DNA of 8,550 nt from Paracoccaceae bacterium (GTDB lineage Bacteria; Pseudomonadota; Alphaproteobacteria; Rhodobacterales; Rhodobacteraceae), in the NCBI GenBank assembly GCA_003545125.1, contig DQCI01000328.1:24998-33547 (forward strand), read 5' to 3'. Below, piece after piece: positions 1 through 8,550 of the stretch. Every line of letters starts with the position of its first letter. Position 1 is the first letter of the stretch. The notes beneath the pieces are model-generated. The model was not told the origin of the DNA. It saw nothing but the letters and a program-made list of their open reading frames with translations, and did no database searches. The position numbers were made by a program, and so were the translations under genes.

Positions 1-1268
1 CGGCTCGGGTTGGTGCGCAGGATCCAGCCTTCGATCTCGCTTCCACAGGTGTTTTCCATGACCTGCGCCTCAATCGAGACTTCCGGTTCCAGCCCCTCGC
101 GCATGAGCGCGGCGGGGTAGGTGTAGACATCGGCCGCGAACCCGCTGGACGTGCTGCCGAGCACGGACACGAACCCGCTGGTCCCGGCAACGGCCGCGTC
201 GGGCGTGCCCGGCGTGTCGGCCCAGATATGGCCCGTTTCGCCGTAGCTTGCGCCGCCTTCAAGCGCGTGGAGTTGAAGGCCGGTGGCCCCCTGCCAGATG
301 ACGGCGATCCGGTCGAAGGCGTCGAAATCGGGCACCGTCACTTCGAGATCCTTGTCCGCCCCGTCGGCGAAGCCAAGAGACACCTTGGCAGAGCCGGTCA
401 TCGCCGGCACTTCGACGGTGAGCGAGCCGTCGGGGCCGAGTTGTTCGCTGAACTTCAGCCCGGCGTGCTCGAAAGCGACGGATTCACCCGAGTTGCAGGG
501 CGCGGTGATTTTGATTTCCAAGAGCGCGCCGGGTTTCGCGCTGCCCTCGATGTCGATGGCGCAACCGGCAATCTCCGGCTCGGCCGGTGCCATGGTGGCG
601 GCCGGCGGCATGTCCAGCTCGTCGGATGCGGCGGCGAACACACTGTCCTTGGCGCGTTCCGGCGCGGGTTCGGTGATGGTCAGGAGCGGAGCGGACGCCG
701 CGCGGGTCACCTCTTCCAGCACCAGGTCGGCCTTCGGCGCGGGGTAGATCGCGGTGCTGGCAGTGCCGATTTCAGGGATGATCGCGGGCTTGGGCGCTGG
801 TCTCGCGGTCACGAGGGGCGCGAAGGCCACGATCTCCGCCGTGGCACTATCGATCGCCTCGGCCACGGCGGCGGTGTCGGTGTCGGTGTCGGCGATCGTT
901 TCTGCGACCTCGGGCATCCTGTTACCAGGCGCACCCGGCGCGGCATCGGCGATGCTCTCACCGGCGGGCGCGGTCTCGGGTTCGGCGGGCAGGATTTCCG
1001 GCACCGGCACGGCCGTGACGATTGCGGGTGTGCTCGTCTGCGGCGTGGCGGCGACGATCTCCGGCGCATCGGTTTGTGGCGGCGCGGCGAGGATTTGCGG
1101 AGCCGATATGGCCGGGACAGATGCGCTCATCATCGCGGGACCCCGGGATCCCCCGGATGTCTGTTGCATGAAGTGTCCGGCGGCACCGGCGATCAGAAGT
1201 GCGGCCGAGGCCGTGTAGACCCGCTTGCGGTCAACACCGGCGGCCTTTGCTTTCAGATCGGCGAGCAT
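1..1268 (-). CDS. Membrane-anchored Ala/Pro-rich protein of unknown function, encoded after secA (3' end outside window)
   Basis: I translated this frame by hand: it is open for 422 codons from the ATG at 1268 to the left edge, so the C-terminus is missing. An AAGGGAG ribosome binding site lies 6 bases before the ATG. Residues 14-17 (basic, DRKR) precede a hydrophobic stretch at about 18-34 that looks like an uncleaved signal anchor, so most of the protein should be periplasmic. Residues about 38-232 are rich in Ala, Pro, Glu and Thr, with a 12-residue repeat at 56-91 and three Asp-Thr pairs at 127-132. A more structured part follows from about 233, with Cys236, Cys258 (in an APC motif) and Cys408 as the only cysteines seen. 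It is similar to proteins loosely called 'translocase' beside secA in Rhodobacterales; that name appears to come from position, and I know of no demonstrated function. It is read in the same direction as secA, 219 bases downstream. I am confident it is a gene and unsure of its role. Confidence 0.85.
   Translation of the reverse strand, partial: MLADLKAKAAGVDRKRVYTASAALLIAGAAGHFMQQTSGGSRGPAMMSASVPAISAPQILAAPPQTDAPEIVAATPQTSTPAIVTAVPVPEILPAEPETAPAGESIADAAPGAPGNRMPEVAETIADTDTDTAAVAEAIDSATAEIVAFAPLVTARPAPKPAIIPEIGTASTAIYPAPKADLVLEEVTRAASAPLLTITEPAPERAKDSVFAAASDELDMPPAATMAPAEPEIAGCAIDIEGSAKPGALLEIKITAPCNSGESVAFEHAGLKFSEQLGPDGSLTVEVPAMTGSAKVSLGFADGADKDLEVTVPDFDAFDRIAVIWQGATGLQLHALEGGASYGETGHIWADTPGTPDAAVAGTSGFVSVLGSTSSGFAADVYTYPAALMREGLEPEVSIEAQVMENTCGSEIEGWILRTNPS
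873..890 (-). repeat. Three perfect tandem copies of a 6-base unit
   Basis: The plus strand reads GGTGTC three times in a row. On the coding strand this gives three Asp-Thr pairs (residues 127-132). Because the unit is 6 bases long, copy-number changes would keep the reading frame. Confidence 0.8.
996..1103 (-). repeat. Three degenerate 12-codon repeats inside the anchored protein gene
   Basis: Residues 56-67 (APQILAAPPQTD), 68-79 (APEIVAATPQTS) and 80-91 (TPAIVTAVPVPE) line up as three copies with a 12-residue period. They keep Pro at copy position 2, Ile at 4 and Pro at 9. They lie in the low-complexity region after the membrane anchor and may form an extended spacer across the periplasm. 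Confidence 0.6.
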
Positions 1269-1274
1269 GGCGAT

Positions 1275-1281
1275 CTCCCTT
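1275..1281 (-). promoter_or_regulatory. Ribosome binding site of the anchored protein gene
   Basis: The minus strand reads AAGGGAG, 6 bases before the ATG at 1268. This purine-rich match and its spacing fix the start of the gene. Confidence 0.7.
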
Positions 1282-1377
1282 GGATTCCGTCGGCGTGCAG
1301 TCTTCCGCAGCATTGCGCCGACGAAATGGACAGAAGGTGGCCATTTCCAGTTTTGTTTCGATTCGTGAACATCGAGT

Positions 1378-1400
1378 AAATGCTTGGACTTCAAGCATTT
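1378..1400. other. Perfect 9-base inverted repeat, possible hairpin or binding site
   Basis: AAATGCTTG at 1378-1386 is matched by CAAGCATTT at 1392-1400, with a 5-base loop (GACTT). It lies between secA and the anchored protein gene, 110 bases before the latter's ATG. Read on the minus strand, the 3' arm ends in TTT but has no further T-run, so it could be a weak terminator, a leader hairpin or an operator. The sequence does not decide which. Confidence 0.5.
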
Positions 1401-1438
1401 TCCGGGCCTTCGTCGCCTCGGCGCCCGTTTCGGGACGT

Positions 1439-1466
1439 GCCCCCGCCGCGGAATCCGGGCGGGGGC
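1439..1466 (-). terminator. GC-rich hairpin just after secA
   Basis: GCCCCCGCC at 1439-1447 pairs perfectly with GGCGGGGGC at 1458-1466 around a 10-base loop that can itself pair in part. It begins 22 bases after the secA stop codon, as expected for the 3' end of the secA message. No T-run follows on the minus strand, so it may mark or protect the 3' end and may not terminate by itself. Confidence 0.5.
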
Positions 1467-1487
1467 CTCATTCTTGCCGCAATTGCC

Positions 1488-4202
<2,715 letters not shown>

Positions 4203-4372
4203 GTTTTCTCGCCCGACTATATTCGTTCACGTCTGTGCGCATGGCCTTGCCGGCACCTGCACGGCCCCATATCAAGGACGCGAGTAGCGCCCTCCGCGGG
4301 ACCCTTGCGATGTAAGGGCGGGGGTCGGAAGTGTCAACGACGCCGGATACCGGCAGGACCCAAGGAAACCCT
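4203..4372. promoter_or_regulatory. Divergent control region between secA and the ppiC-type gene
   Basis: These 170 bases must hold the promoters of secA (leftward) and the isomerase-argJ-mutT cluster (rightward). For secA, the only -10-like element I see is TATAGT (minus strand, plus positions 4216-4221), with no good -35. It would give a very short leader. A short imperfect hairpin (CCCTTGC, loop GAT, GTAAGGG) sits near 4302-4318 in the rightward leader and has no T-run. I see no riboswitch and no secM-like leader gene. Confidence 0.5.
4247..4275 (+). promoter_or_regulatory. Candidate sigma-70-type promoter of the ppiC-argJ-mutT cluster
   Basis: TTGCCG at 4247-4252 and TATCAA at 4270-4275 are separated by exactly 17 bases, and each matches its consensus at four of six positions. 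Transcription from it would start near 4282 and give a leader of about 90 bases. This is a pattern match only. Confidence 0.3.
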
Positions 4373-5263
4373 ATGAAACTTATGGTCAAACCCACCGCCC
4401 TTCTTGCCGGCGCTGCGATCGCCTTTGCCGCCGCCAGCCCGCTTCGGGCGCAGGATGCCGAGCCGGCCACCGAAGCGCCGGCGGAGATGCAGGACGTGAC
4501 CGCCGAAACCGTCGTTGCGACGGTGAACGGGGAGGACATCACCATCGGTCACCTGGTGCTGGCACGGTTCTCGCTGCCGGACCAGTATCAGGCGCTGCCC
4601 AACGATGTGCTGTTCGAGGGGCTGATCGACCAGCTCATCCAGCAGACCGTGCTGGGGCAGGCCGTGGGCGAGATGACCCAGCGCGCGCAGGCCCAGCTCG
4701 ACAACGAGCGCCGCTCGATCGTTGCCGCCGAACAGCTCGGCAAGGTTGTCTCCGGCGCCGTGACCGAAGATGCGGTCGCCGCGGCCTACGAGGCCGAGTA
4801 TTCCGATGCCGAGCCGAGCCAGGAATGGGATGCCTCTCATATCCTGGTCGAAACCGAGGAAGAGGCCGCGACCCTGCTCGAAGAGCTGGAAGGCGGCGCC
4901 GATTTCGCCGAGCTCGCACAGGCCAAGTCGACCGGCCCCTCCGGACCCAACGGCGGCGCGCTGGGGTGGTTCGGCCCGGGCATGATGGTCAAGGAGTTCG
5001 AGGACGCGGTGACGGACATGGAACCGGGCGCTGTCGCCGGTCCGATCAAGACCCAGTTCGGCTGGCATGTGGTCAAGCTCAACGATGCGCGCATGAAAGG
5101 CGCCCCGGCGCTCGGCGAAGTGCGCGCGGAGATCGTCACAAAGCTCGAAAACGATGCAGTCGAACAGGCGCTCGCCACCTTGATCGGCGCCGCAGAGATC
5201 GAGCGGGCCGATGTGTCGGCGATTGATCCGAACGTGCTCAGCGATCCCGCCATTCTCGACTGA
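4373..5263 (+). CDS. Exported parvulin-type peptidyl-prolyl cis-trans isomerase (PpiC/SurA-like)
   Basis: This enzyme speeds cis-trans isomerisation of peptide bonds before proline during folding of exported proteins. The 296-residue protein begins with a signal peptide: Lys2 and Lys6, a hydrophobic core at about 9-22, and a likely signal peptidase I site after LRA (cleavage A26|Q27). No lipobox Cys is seen, so it should be periplasmic. An acidic Ala/Glu-rich linker (27-45) and a SurA-N-like helical part (about 46-145, starting VVATVNGEDIT) precede the parvulin domain at about 150-237. That domain shows ASHILV at 154-159 with His156, GGALGWF at 194-200, Phe209, and FGWHVVKL at 229-236 with His232. 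I chose the ATG at 4373 because AAGGA lies 6 bases before it; a GTG at 4331 would add 14 residues before the signal peptide and has no such site. The gene is divergent from secA and is followed 12 bases later by argJ. It could be called ppiC or prsA-like. Confidence 0.93.
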   Translation: MKLMVKPTALLAGAAIAFAAASPLRAQDAEPATEAPAEMQDVTAETVVATVNGEDITIGHLVLARFSLPDQYQALPNDVLFEGLIDQLIQQTVLGQAVGEMTQRAQAQLDNERRSIVAAEQLGKVVSGAVTEDAVAAAYEAEYSDAEPSQEWDASHILVETEEEAATLLEELEGGADFAELAQAKSTGPSGPNGGALGWFGPGMMVKEFEDAVTDMEPGAVAGPIKTQFGWHVVKLNDARMKGAPALGEVRAEIVTKLENDAVEQALATLIGAAEIERADVSAIDPNVLSDPAILD

Positions 5264-5264
5264 C

Positions 5265-5269
5265 GGAGG
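5265..5269 (+). promoter_or_regulatory. Ribosome binding site that decides the argJ start
   Basis: GGAGG ends 3 bases before the ATG at 5273 and 6 bases before the ATG at 5276. The second spacing is the normal one, so 5276 is preferred. The two choices differ by a single Met. Confidence 0.65.
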
Positions 5270-5275
5270 CACATG

Positions 5276-6595
5276 ATGGCTGAAGGGGATACGCTCGAGG
5301 CGCTCGAGGCGCGTCTTGCCGGATTGATAGCCGAGCTGAAGGAAACCGAAGCCCGGATCGAGGCGCTCCGGGGGCCAAGAGTGTCCCCGCTCGCACCGCC
5401 GGACGGGTTTCCCGCGCTGCCGGCGATCGGCGGCGTGCGGTTCGCCGCGGTTGAGGCGGGGGTGCGCTACGGCGGGCGGCTCGACGTGATGCTGGCGGTC
5501 TGCGATCCCGGCACGACCGTCGCGGGCGTCTTCACCAGGTCGTCGACCCGGTCTGCCAACGTGCTCGATTGCCAGGCGAAGCTTGGCTCGGATCCCGCCG
5601 GCGGCGTCGCGATCATCGTCAATTCCGGCAATTCCAACGCCTTCACGGGCAAGCACGGCGACGGCTCGGTGAAAGCAATTTGCGCGGCGGTCGCAGGGGC
5701 CACCGGTGTGGCTGAAAACAGAGTCTATTCCGCCTCGACCGGGGTGATCGGGGAGCGGCTGCCGCATCAGCGGATCACCGCGAAGATCGCCGATCTGACC
5801 GCTGCGCTTGATGCGAAAGGCATCGAACGGGCCGCGCGCGCGATCATGACCACCGACACCTACCCCAAGGGCGCCGCGGCCGAGATCGAGATCGACGGGC
5901 GCCCGGTGCGCATTGCCGGATTCGCCAAGGGCTCGGGCATGATCGCGCCTGATATGGCCACGATGCTGGTCTACATCTTCACCGATGCCGCGGTCGATCA
6001 GGCCGATCTCCAGACGATGCTTTCTCAGCTGACAGGCCCCACCTTCAACTCCATCACCGTCGACAGCGACACCTCGACCTCCGATACCCTGCTGCTCGCC
6101 GCCACCGGCGCCTCGGGGGTTGCGGTGTCTGCGGACACCAGCGAGTTCCGCATCGCGCTTGAACTGGTCATGCGCAATCTCGCCCACCAGGTGGTGCGCG
6201 ACGGCGAAGGGGCCACGAAGTTCGTCGAGGTGCAGGTCAGCGGCGCGGCCTCGGACACGGACGCGCGCACCCATGCGCTCGCCATCGCCAATTCGCCGCT
6301 GGTCAAGACAGCCATTGCTGGCGAAGACCCCAACTGGGGCCGCATCGTCATGGCGATCGGCAAATCCGGCGCTCTGGCCGATCGCGACAAGCTGACGATC
6401 CGGTTCGGCGATACCCTTGTGGCCGAGGCCGGTTGGGTCTCGCCCGACTACCGCGAGGAACTGGGCGCGGCCTACATGAAGAACGCCGAGCTCGTGATCG
6501 CCGTCGACCTCGGCCTCGGCGCGGGCACGGCGACGGTCTGGGGCTGCGATCTCACGCACGACTACATCCGGATCAACGCGGACTATCGGTCGTGA
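5276..6595 (+). CDS. argJ: Arginine biosynthesis glutamate N-acetyltransferase ArgJ (ornithine acetyltransferase)
   Basis: ArgJ moves the acetyl group from N-acetylornithine to glutamate, recycling it in cytoplasmic arginine synthesis; some members also use acetyl-CoA. The protein has 439 residues from the ATG at 5276. Family signatures are clear: VSPLAP at 36-41, NSGNSNAFTG at 116-125, STGVIGE at 154-160, and GSGMIAPDMATML at 219-231. The precursor should self-cleave between Ala228 and Thr229, making Thr229 the N-terminal nucleophile of the beta chain. DSDTSTSD at 263-270, GEDPNWGRI at 349-357 and the terminal INADYRS (433-439) also fit. The first 35 or so residues are unusual: a helical, coiled-coil-like stretch (LEALEARLAGLIAELKETEA at 7-26, continuing to about 32) precedes the point where the family normally begins. 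The gene sits 12 bases after the isomerase gene and 7 bases before the mutT-like gene, so the three are probably one transcript. I cannot tell from sequence whether it is mono- or bifunctional. Confidence 0.97.
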   Translation: MAEGDTLEALEARLAGLIAELKETEARIEALRGPRVSPLAPPDGFPALPAIGGVRFAAVEAGVRYGGRLDVMLAVCDPGTTVAGVFTRSSTRSANVLDCQAKLGSDPAGGVAIIVNSGNSNAFTGKHGDGSVKAICAAVAGATGVAENRVYSASTGVIGERLPHQRITAKIADLTAALDAKGIERAARAIMTTDTYPKGAAAEIEIDGRPVRIAGFAKGSGMIAPDMATMLVYIFTDAAVDQADLQTMLSQLTGPTFNSITVDSDTSTSDTLLLAATGASGVAVSADTSEFRIALELVMRNLAHQVVRDGEGATKFVEVQVSGAASDTDARTHALAIANSPLVKTAIAGEDPNWGRIVMAIGKSGALADRDKLTIRFGDTLVAEAGWVSPDYREELGAAYMKNAELVIAVDLGLGAGTATVWGCDLTHDYIRINADYRS

Positions 6596-6602
6596 CGTGC
6601 CA

Positions 6603-7001
6603 ATGAAGACCGTCCTGGTCTCTGCCGTTGCGCTCATCGACATCGATGGGAGGGTGCTGCTCGCCCAGCGCCCCGAGGGCAAGTCGATGGCGGGGCTCTG
6701 GGAGTTTCCCGGTGGCAAGGTCGAATCGGGTGAGACGCCGGAGGCCGCACTGATCCGGGAACTGCGTGAAGAGCTTGGAATCGACACCAGCGCCTCCTGC
6801 CTCGCCCCGCTCGCTTTCGCCAGCCACACCTACGACGACTTTCATCTTCTGATGCCGCTGTTCGCCTGCAGGCGTTGGACCGGAAGCGTAATTCCCATGG
6901 AAGGTCAAAGACTTGCCTGGGTTCGGGCGGGGGATCTCAAGACCTACGAGATGCCTCCGGCCGATGTGCCGCTGATCCCGATCCTGCGCGAATGGTTGTG
7001 A
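6603..7001 (+). CDS. mutT: MutT-like Nudix hydrolase (8-oxo-dGTP diphosphatase type)
   Basis: MutT enzymes hydrolyse oxidised nucleotides such as 8-oxo-dGTP to the monophosphate, preventing A:T to C:G changes. The 132-residue protein is the normal length. The Nudix box is complete: Gly38, Glu44, Arg52, Glu53, Leu54, Glu56, Glu57, Gly59 and Ile60 match G-x5-E-x7-R-E-U-x-E-E-x-G-U. AQRPEGKSMAGLWEFPGGK (21-39) is the typical MutT lead-in that sets the purine-nucleotide pocket. The ATG at 6603 lies 7 bases after the argJ stop and lacks a clear ribosome binding site; a GTG at 6597, with none either, would add two residues. Translation is probably coupled to argJ. Some MutT relatives act on other substrates (for example CTP or thiamine phosphates), so the exact substrate is inferred from overall similarity. 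Confidence 0.92.
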   Translation: MKTVLVSAVALIDIDGRVLLAQRPEGKSMAGLWEFPGGKVESGETPEAALIRELREELGIDTSASCLAPLAFASHTYDDFHLLMPLFACRRWTGSVIPMEGQRLAWVRAGDLKTYEMPPADVPLIPILREWL

Positions 7002-7029
7002 ACCAATAGCGCGTACCGTCAGGTAATTG

Positions 7030-7059
7030 TTTACAGAGTGCCTGTTGACCCGGCAGTAT
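7030..7059 (+). promoter_or_regulatory. Weak candidate promoter for the small downstream gene
   Basis: TTTACA at 7030-7035 differs from the -35 consensus at one base. It lies 18 bases before CAGTAT (7054-7059), which matches the -10 consensus at only three positions. The small gene could equally be read through from mutT, since no terminator is seen in the 83-base gap. Confidence 0.2.
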
Positions 7060-7084
7060 CTCGTGGTCTGAAGGGGGAATGGAC

Positions 7085-7243
7085 ATGGTCAAGACAATCA
7101 CCGTAGGCGACTACATTTCGGTTCAGGGCCTCTGGGTCCGCAACCTGGCCGACGGCCGCATGGTCGTGCGCGTCGGGCAAAAGGAATTCGTCGGTCGGCC
7201 CATCACGAAGGTCTTGCCGAAGAGGGTCCTGGTGGATGCCTGA
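7085..7243 (+). CDS. Small 52-residue protein of unknown function
   Basis: This short frame starts at the ATG at 7085, 7 bases after AAGGGGG (7071-7077), and ends with TGA at 7241. An ATG at 7079 in the same frame is only 1 base from that site and is less likely. The protein is basic and rich in Val, Gly and Arg, with alternating hydrophobic residues: TVGDYISVQGLWVRNL (6-21), RMVVRVG (25-31) and EFVGRPI (34-40). That pattern suggests a small all-beta fold, such as an SH3- or OB-like barrel. There is no signal peptide, membrane segment or cysteine. It follows mutT by 83 bases and ends just before a strong terminator, facing infB. The ribosome binding site, coding-like composition and fitting terminator support a real gene. 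I do not recognise a characterised family. Confidence 0.65.
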   Translation: MVKTITVGDYISVQGLWVRNLADGRMVVRVGQKEFVGRPITKVLPKRVLVDA

Positions 7244-7269
7244 ACGCCACACAGCCTGAACGCCACACT
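7238..7269 (+). repeat. 16-base tandem duplication across the stop codon of the small gene
   Basis: GCCTGAACGCCACAC at 7238-7252 is repeated exactly at 7254-7268, a period of 16 bases. The sixteenth base differs between copies (A, then T). The first copy contains the last codon and the TGA stop of the small gene. The second copy lies in the untranslated tail, so the protein is not changed. Confidence 0.85.
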
Positions 7270-7282
7270 GGCCAGGAATGAA

Positions 7283-7308
7283 AAAGGGGCGCCGTGGGGC
7301 GCCCCTTT
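7283..7308. terminator. Strong bidirectional rho-independent terminator
   Basis: AAAGGGGCGCC at 7283-7293 pairs perfectly with GGCGCCCCTTT at 7298-7308 around the tetraloop GTGG. On the minus strand the stem is followed by a run of five T's (plus-strand A's at 7281-7285), ending infB transcripts 37 bases after its stop. On the plus strand TTTGTCTT follows, which would end the mutT/small-gene transcript. It lies between convergent genes, as expected for a shared terminator. Confidence 0.92.
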
Positions 7309-7344
7309 GTCTTGAACCATTCGTTTTGAACCGGTGGCCCGCAA

Positions 7345-8550
7345 TCACTCGAGTGTGCGCTCGACCTCTTCGCGCTCGAAGATCTCGATCACGTCGGCCG
7401 GGCGAATGTCGTCGTAGGCTTCGAACGCCATACCGCATTCCTGGCCAGAATGGACTTCCTTGACCTCGTCCTTGAAGCGCTTCAGCGTCTTCAGCGTGCC
7501 TTCGTGGATCACCACGTTGTCGCGCAGCAGGCGCACACCCGCCGACCGGCGCGCAACGCCTTCGGTGACGAGACAGCCCGCGACCTTGCCGACACCGGTG
7601 ACCTTGAAGACCTCCTTGATCTCGGCATAGCCGATGAAGTTCTCGCGCACTTCCGCCGAAAGCAGACCCGAAGCCGCCTGTTTCACATCGTCGACGAGAT
7701 CGTAGATCACGCTGTAGTAGCGGATCTCGACGCCCTTCTGGTTGGCGCTGTTACGCGCCGGCGCGTTGGCGCGGACATTGAAGCCGATGACCGGCGCGCC
7801 GGAGGCTTCGGCCAGCCCGATGTCGCTCTCGGTGATGGCGCCGACACCGTAGTGCAGCACGCGCACGCGTACCTCGTCGTTGCCGATCTTCTCCATCGCC
7901 TGGACGATGGCTTCGGCAGAGCCCTGCACGTCGGCTTTCACCAGGATCGGCAGTTCCTTCACGTTCTCGTTTTCTTTCGCCTGGGCGAGAAGCTGTTCGA
8001 GCGAGGTGCCGGCACCGGCAGCGGCGCGCTTGTCCTTCGCGGCCTGATGGCGGTATTCGGCGATTTCGCGGGCCTGGGCCTCGGTGTCGACCACGTTGAG
8101 CACGTCGCCCGCTTCCGGGGTGCCGTTGAGACCGAGCACCTCGACCGGCACGGAAGGCCCGGCCTCCTCGACCCGGTCGCCCTTGTCGTCGACCAGCGCA
8201 CGAACCTTGCCCCATTGCTCGCCGACGACGAAGATGTCGCCCCGACGCAGGGTGCCGTTCTGAACGAGCACGGTGGCCACAGGACCACGTCCGACATCGA
8301 GCTGGGCTTCGATCACAGCCCCTTGCGCGGCACGTTTCGGGTTGGCCTTGAGTTCGAGAATCTCGGCCTGAAGCGCGATGGCTTCGAGCAAGGCATCGAG
8401 GCCCTGGCCGGAGATGGCCGACACTTCGATATCCTGCACGTCACCCGAGAGCCCTTCGACGATCACCTCATACTGAAGCAGGTCGGTGCGCACCTTGTCG
8501 GGGTTGGCATCGGGCTTGTCGCATTTGTTGATCGCCACGATCATCGGCAC
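7345..8550 (-). CDS. infB: Translation initiation factor IF-2, C-terminal part (5' end outside window)
   Basis: IF-2 is the GTPase that brings initiator fMet-tRNA to the 30S subunit and promotes subunit joining. The visible 401 codons are open to the right edge; the first visible codon (GTG) is internal. The piece begins late in the G domain: NKCD (visible residues 8-11) is the G4 motif for guanine recognition, and [14 protein letters not shown] is the G5 region. Next come the EF-Tu-like domain II ([20 protein letters not shown]), a helical linker, IF-2 domain III ([16 protein letters not shown]) and the C-terminal fMet-tRNA-binding domain with the SGQECGM motif, ending EVERTLE. The N-terminal region and the G1-G3 motifs lie beyond position 8550. 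It is convergent with the small gene at 7085 and shares the terminator at 7283-7308. No frameshift or loss is seen. Confidence 0.99.
   Translation of the reverse strand: MPMIVAINKCDKPDANPDKVRTDLLQYEVIVEGLSGDVQDIEVSAISGQGLDALLEAIALQAEILELKANPKRAAQGAVIEAQLDVGRGPVATVLVQNGTLRRGDIFVVGEQWGKVRALVDDKGDRVEEAGPSVPVEVLGLNGTPEAGDVLNVVDTEAQAREIAEYRHQAAKDKRAAAGAGTSLEQLLAQAKENENVKELPILVKADVQGSAEAIVQAMEKIGNDEVRVRVLHYGVGAITESDIGLAEASGAPVIGFNVRANAPARNSANQKGVEIRYYSVIYDLVDDVKQAASGLLSAEVRENFIGYAEIKEVFKVTGVGKVAGCLVTEGVARRSAGVRLLRDNVVIHEGTLKTLKRFKDEVKEVHSGQECGMAFEAYDDIRPADVIEIFEREEVERTLE

Noticed and set aside
228..1379. Open frame of 383 codons on the plus strand, antisense to the left-hand gene
   Set aside because: The product is a Gly/Arg/His low-complexity shadow. 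The opposite strand has a ribosome binding site, a signal anchor and family-like sequence.
4302..4318. Small hairpin in the leader of the isomerase gene, considered as an attenuator or riboswitch
   Set aside because: Its stem is only 7 pairs including one wobble, with a 3-base loop and no T-run. No leader peptide or aptamer-like structure is evident.
4334..6829. Open frame of 831 codons on the minus strand across the isomerase, argJ and most of mutT
   Set aside because: Its translation is rich in Arg, Gly, His and Asp with no recognisable domain, and it runs opposite three well-supported genes.
7031..7438. Open frame of 135 codons on the minus strand over the infB end, terminator and small gene
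   Set aside because: It would start inside infB and read through the strong terminator hairpin. Its composition is shadow-like.

Overview
This window looks like ordinary core chromosome of an alphaproteobacterium, most likely of the order Rhodobacterales (Roseobacter-like). The evidence is its high G+C content, the sequence character of SecA, ArgJ and IF-2, and the gene order in which secA is divergent from a parvulin isomerase, argJ and a mutT-type Nudix gene. I recognise that order as common in alphaproteobacteria. The assignment rests on recall of families, not on a search.

Layout from left to right. Positions 1-1268 (minus strand) hold a gene that runs off the left edge. It encodes an N-terminally anchored Ala/Pro-rich protein of unknown role, similar to what is loosely named 'translocase' next to secA in Rhodobacterales. 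Positions 1269-1487 are intergenic, with two perfect inverted repeats. Positions 1488-4202 (minus) are a complete secA. Positions 4203-4372 are a divergent control region. Positions 4373-7001 (plus) are a tight three-gene cluster: an exported parvulin-type peptidyl-prolyl isomerase, argJ, and a mutT-like Nudix hydrolase, with gaps of 12 and 7 bases. A small gene of 52 codons follows at 7085-7243. Its end carries a 16-base tandem duplication, and a strong bidirectional terminator lies at 7283-7308. Positions 7345-8550 (minus) are the 3' part of infB, which continues past the right edge.

Functionally, the left half concerns protein export. SecA drives pre-proteins through SecYEG, the divergent parvulin isomerase has a Sec-type signal peptide and would help fold exported proteins, and the anchored protein after secA probably also faces the periplasm. 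The remaining genes are general housekeeping: arginine synthesis, nucleotide-pool cleaning and translation initiation.

I found no mobile element, tRNA, rRNA, CRISPR array, toxin-antitoxin pair or defence system. The points most worth a second look are the uncharacterised anchored protein after secA, a coiled-coil-like N-terminal extension on ArgJ, and the short unannotated-looking gene before the terminator. No exciting new system is evident.
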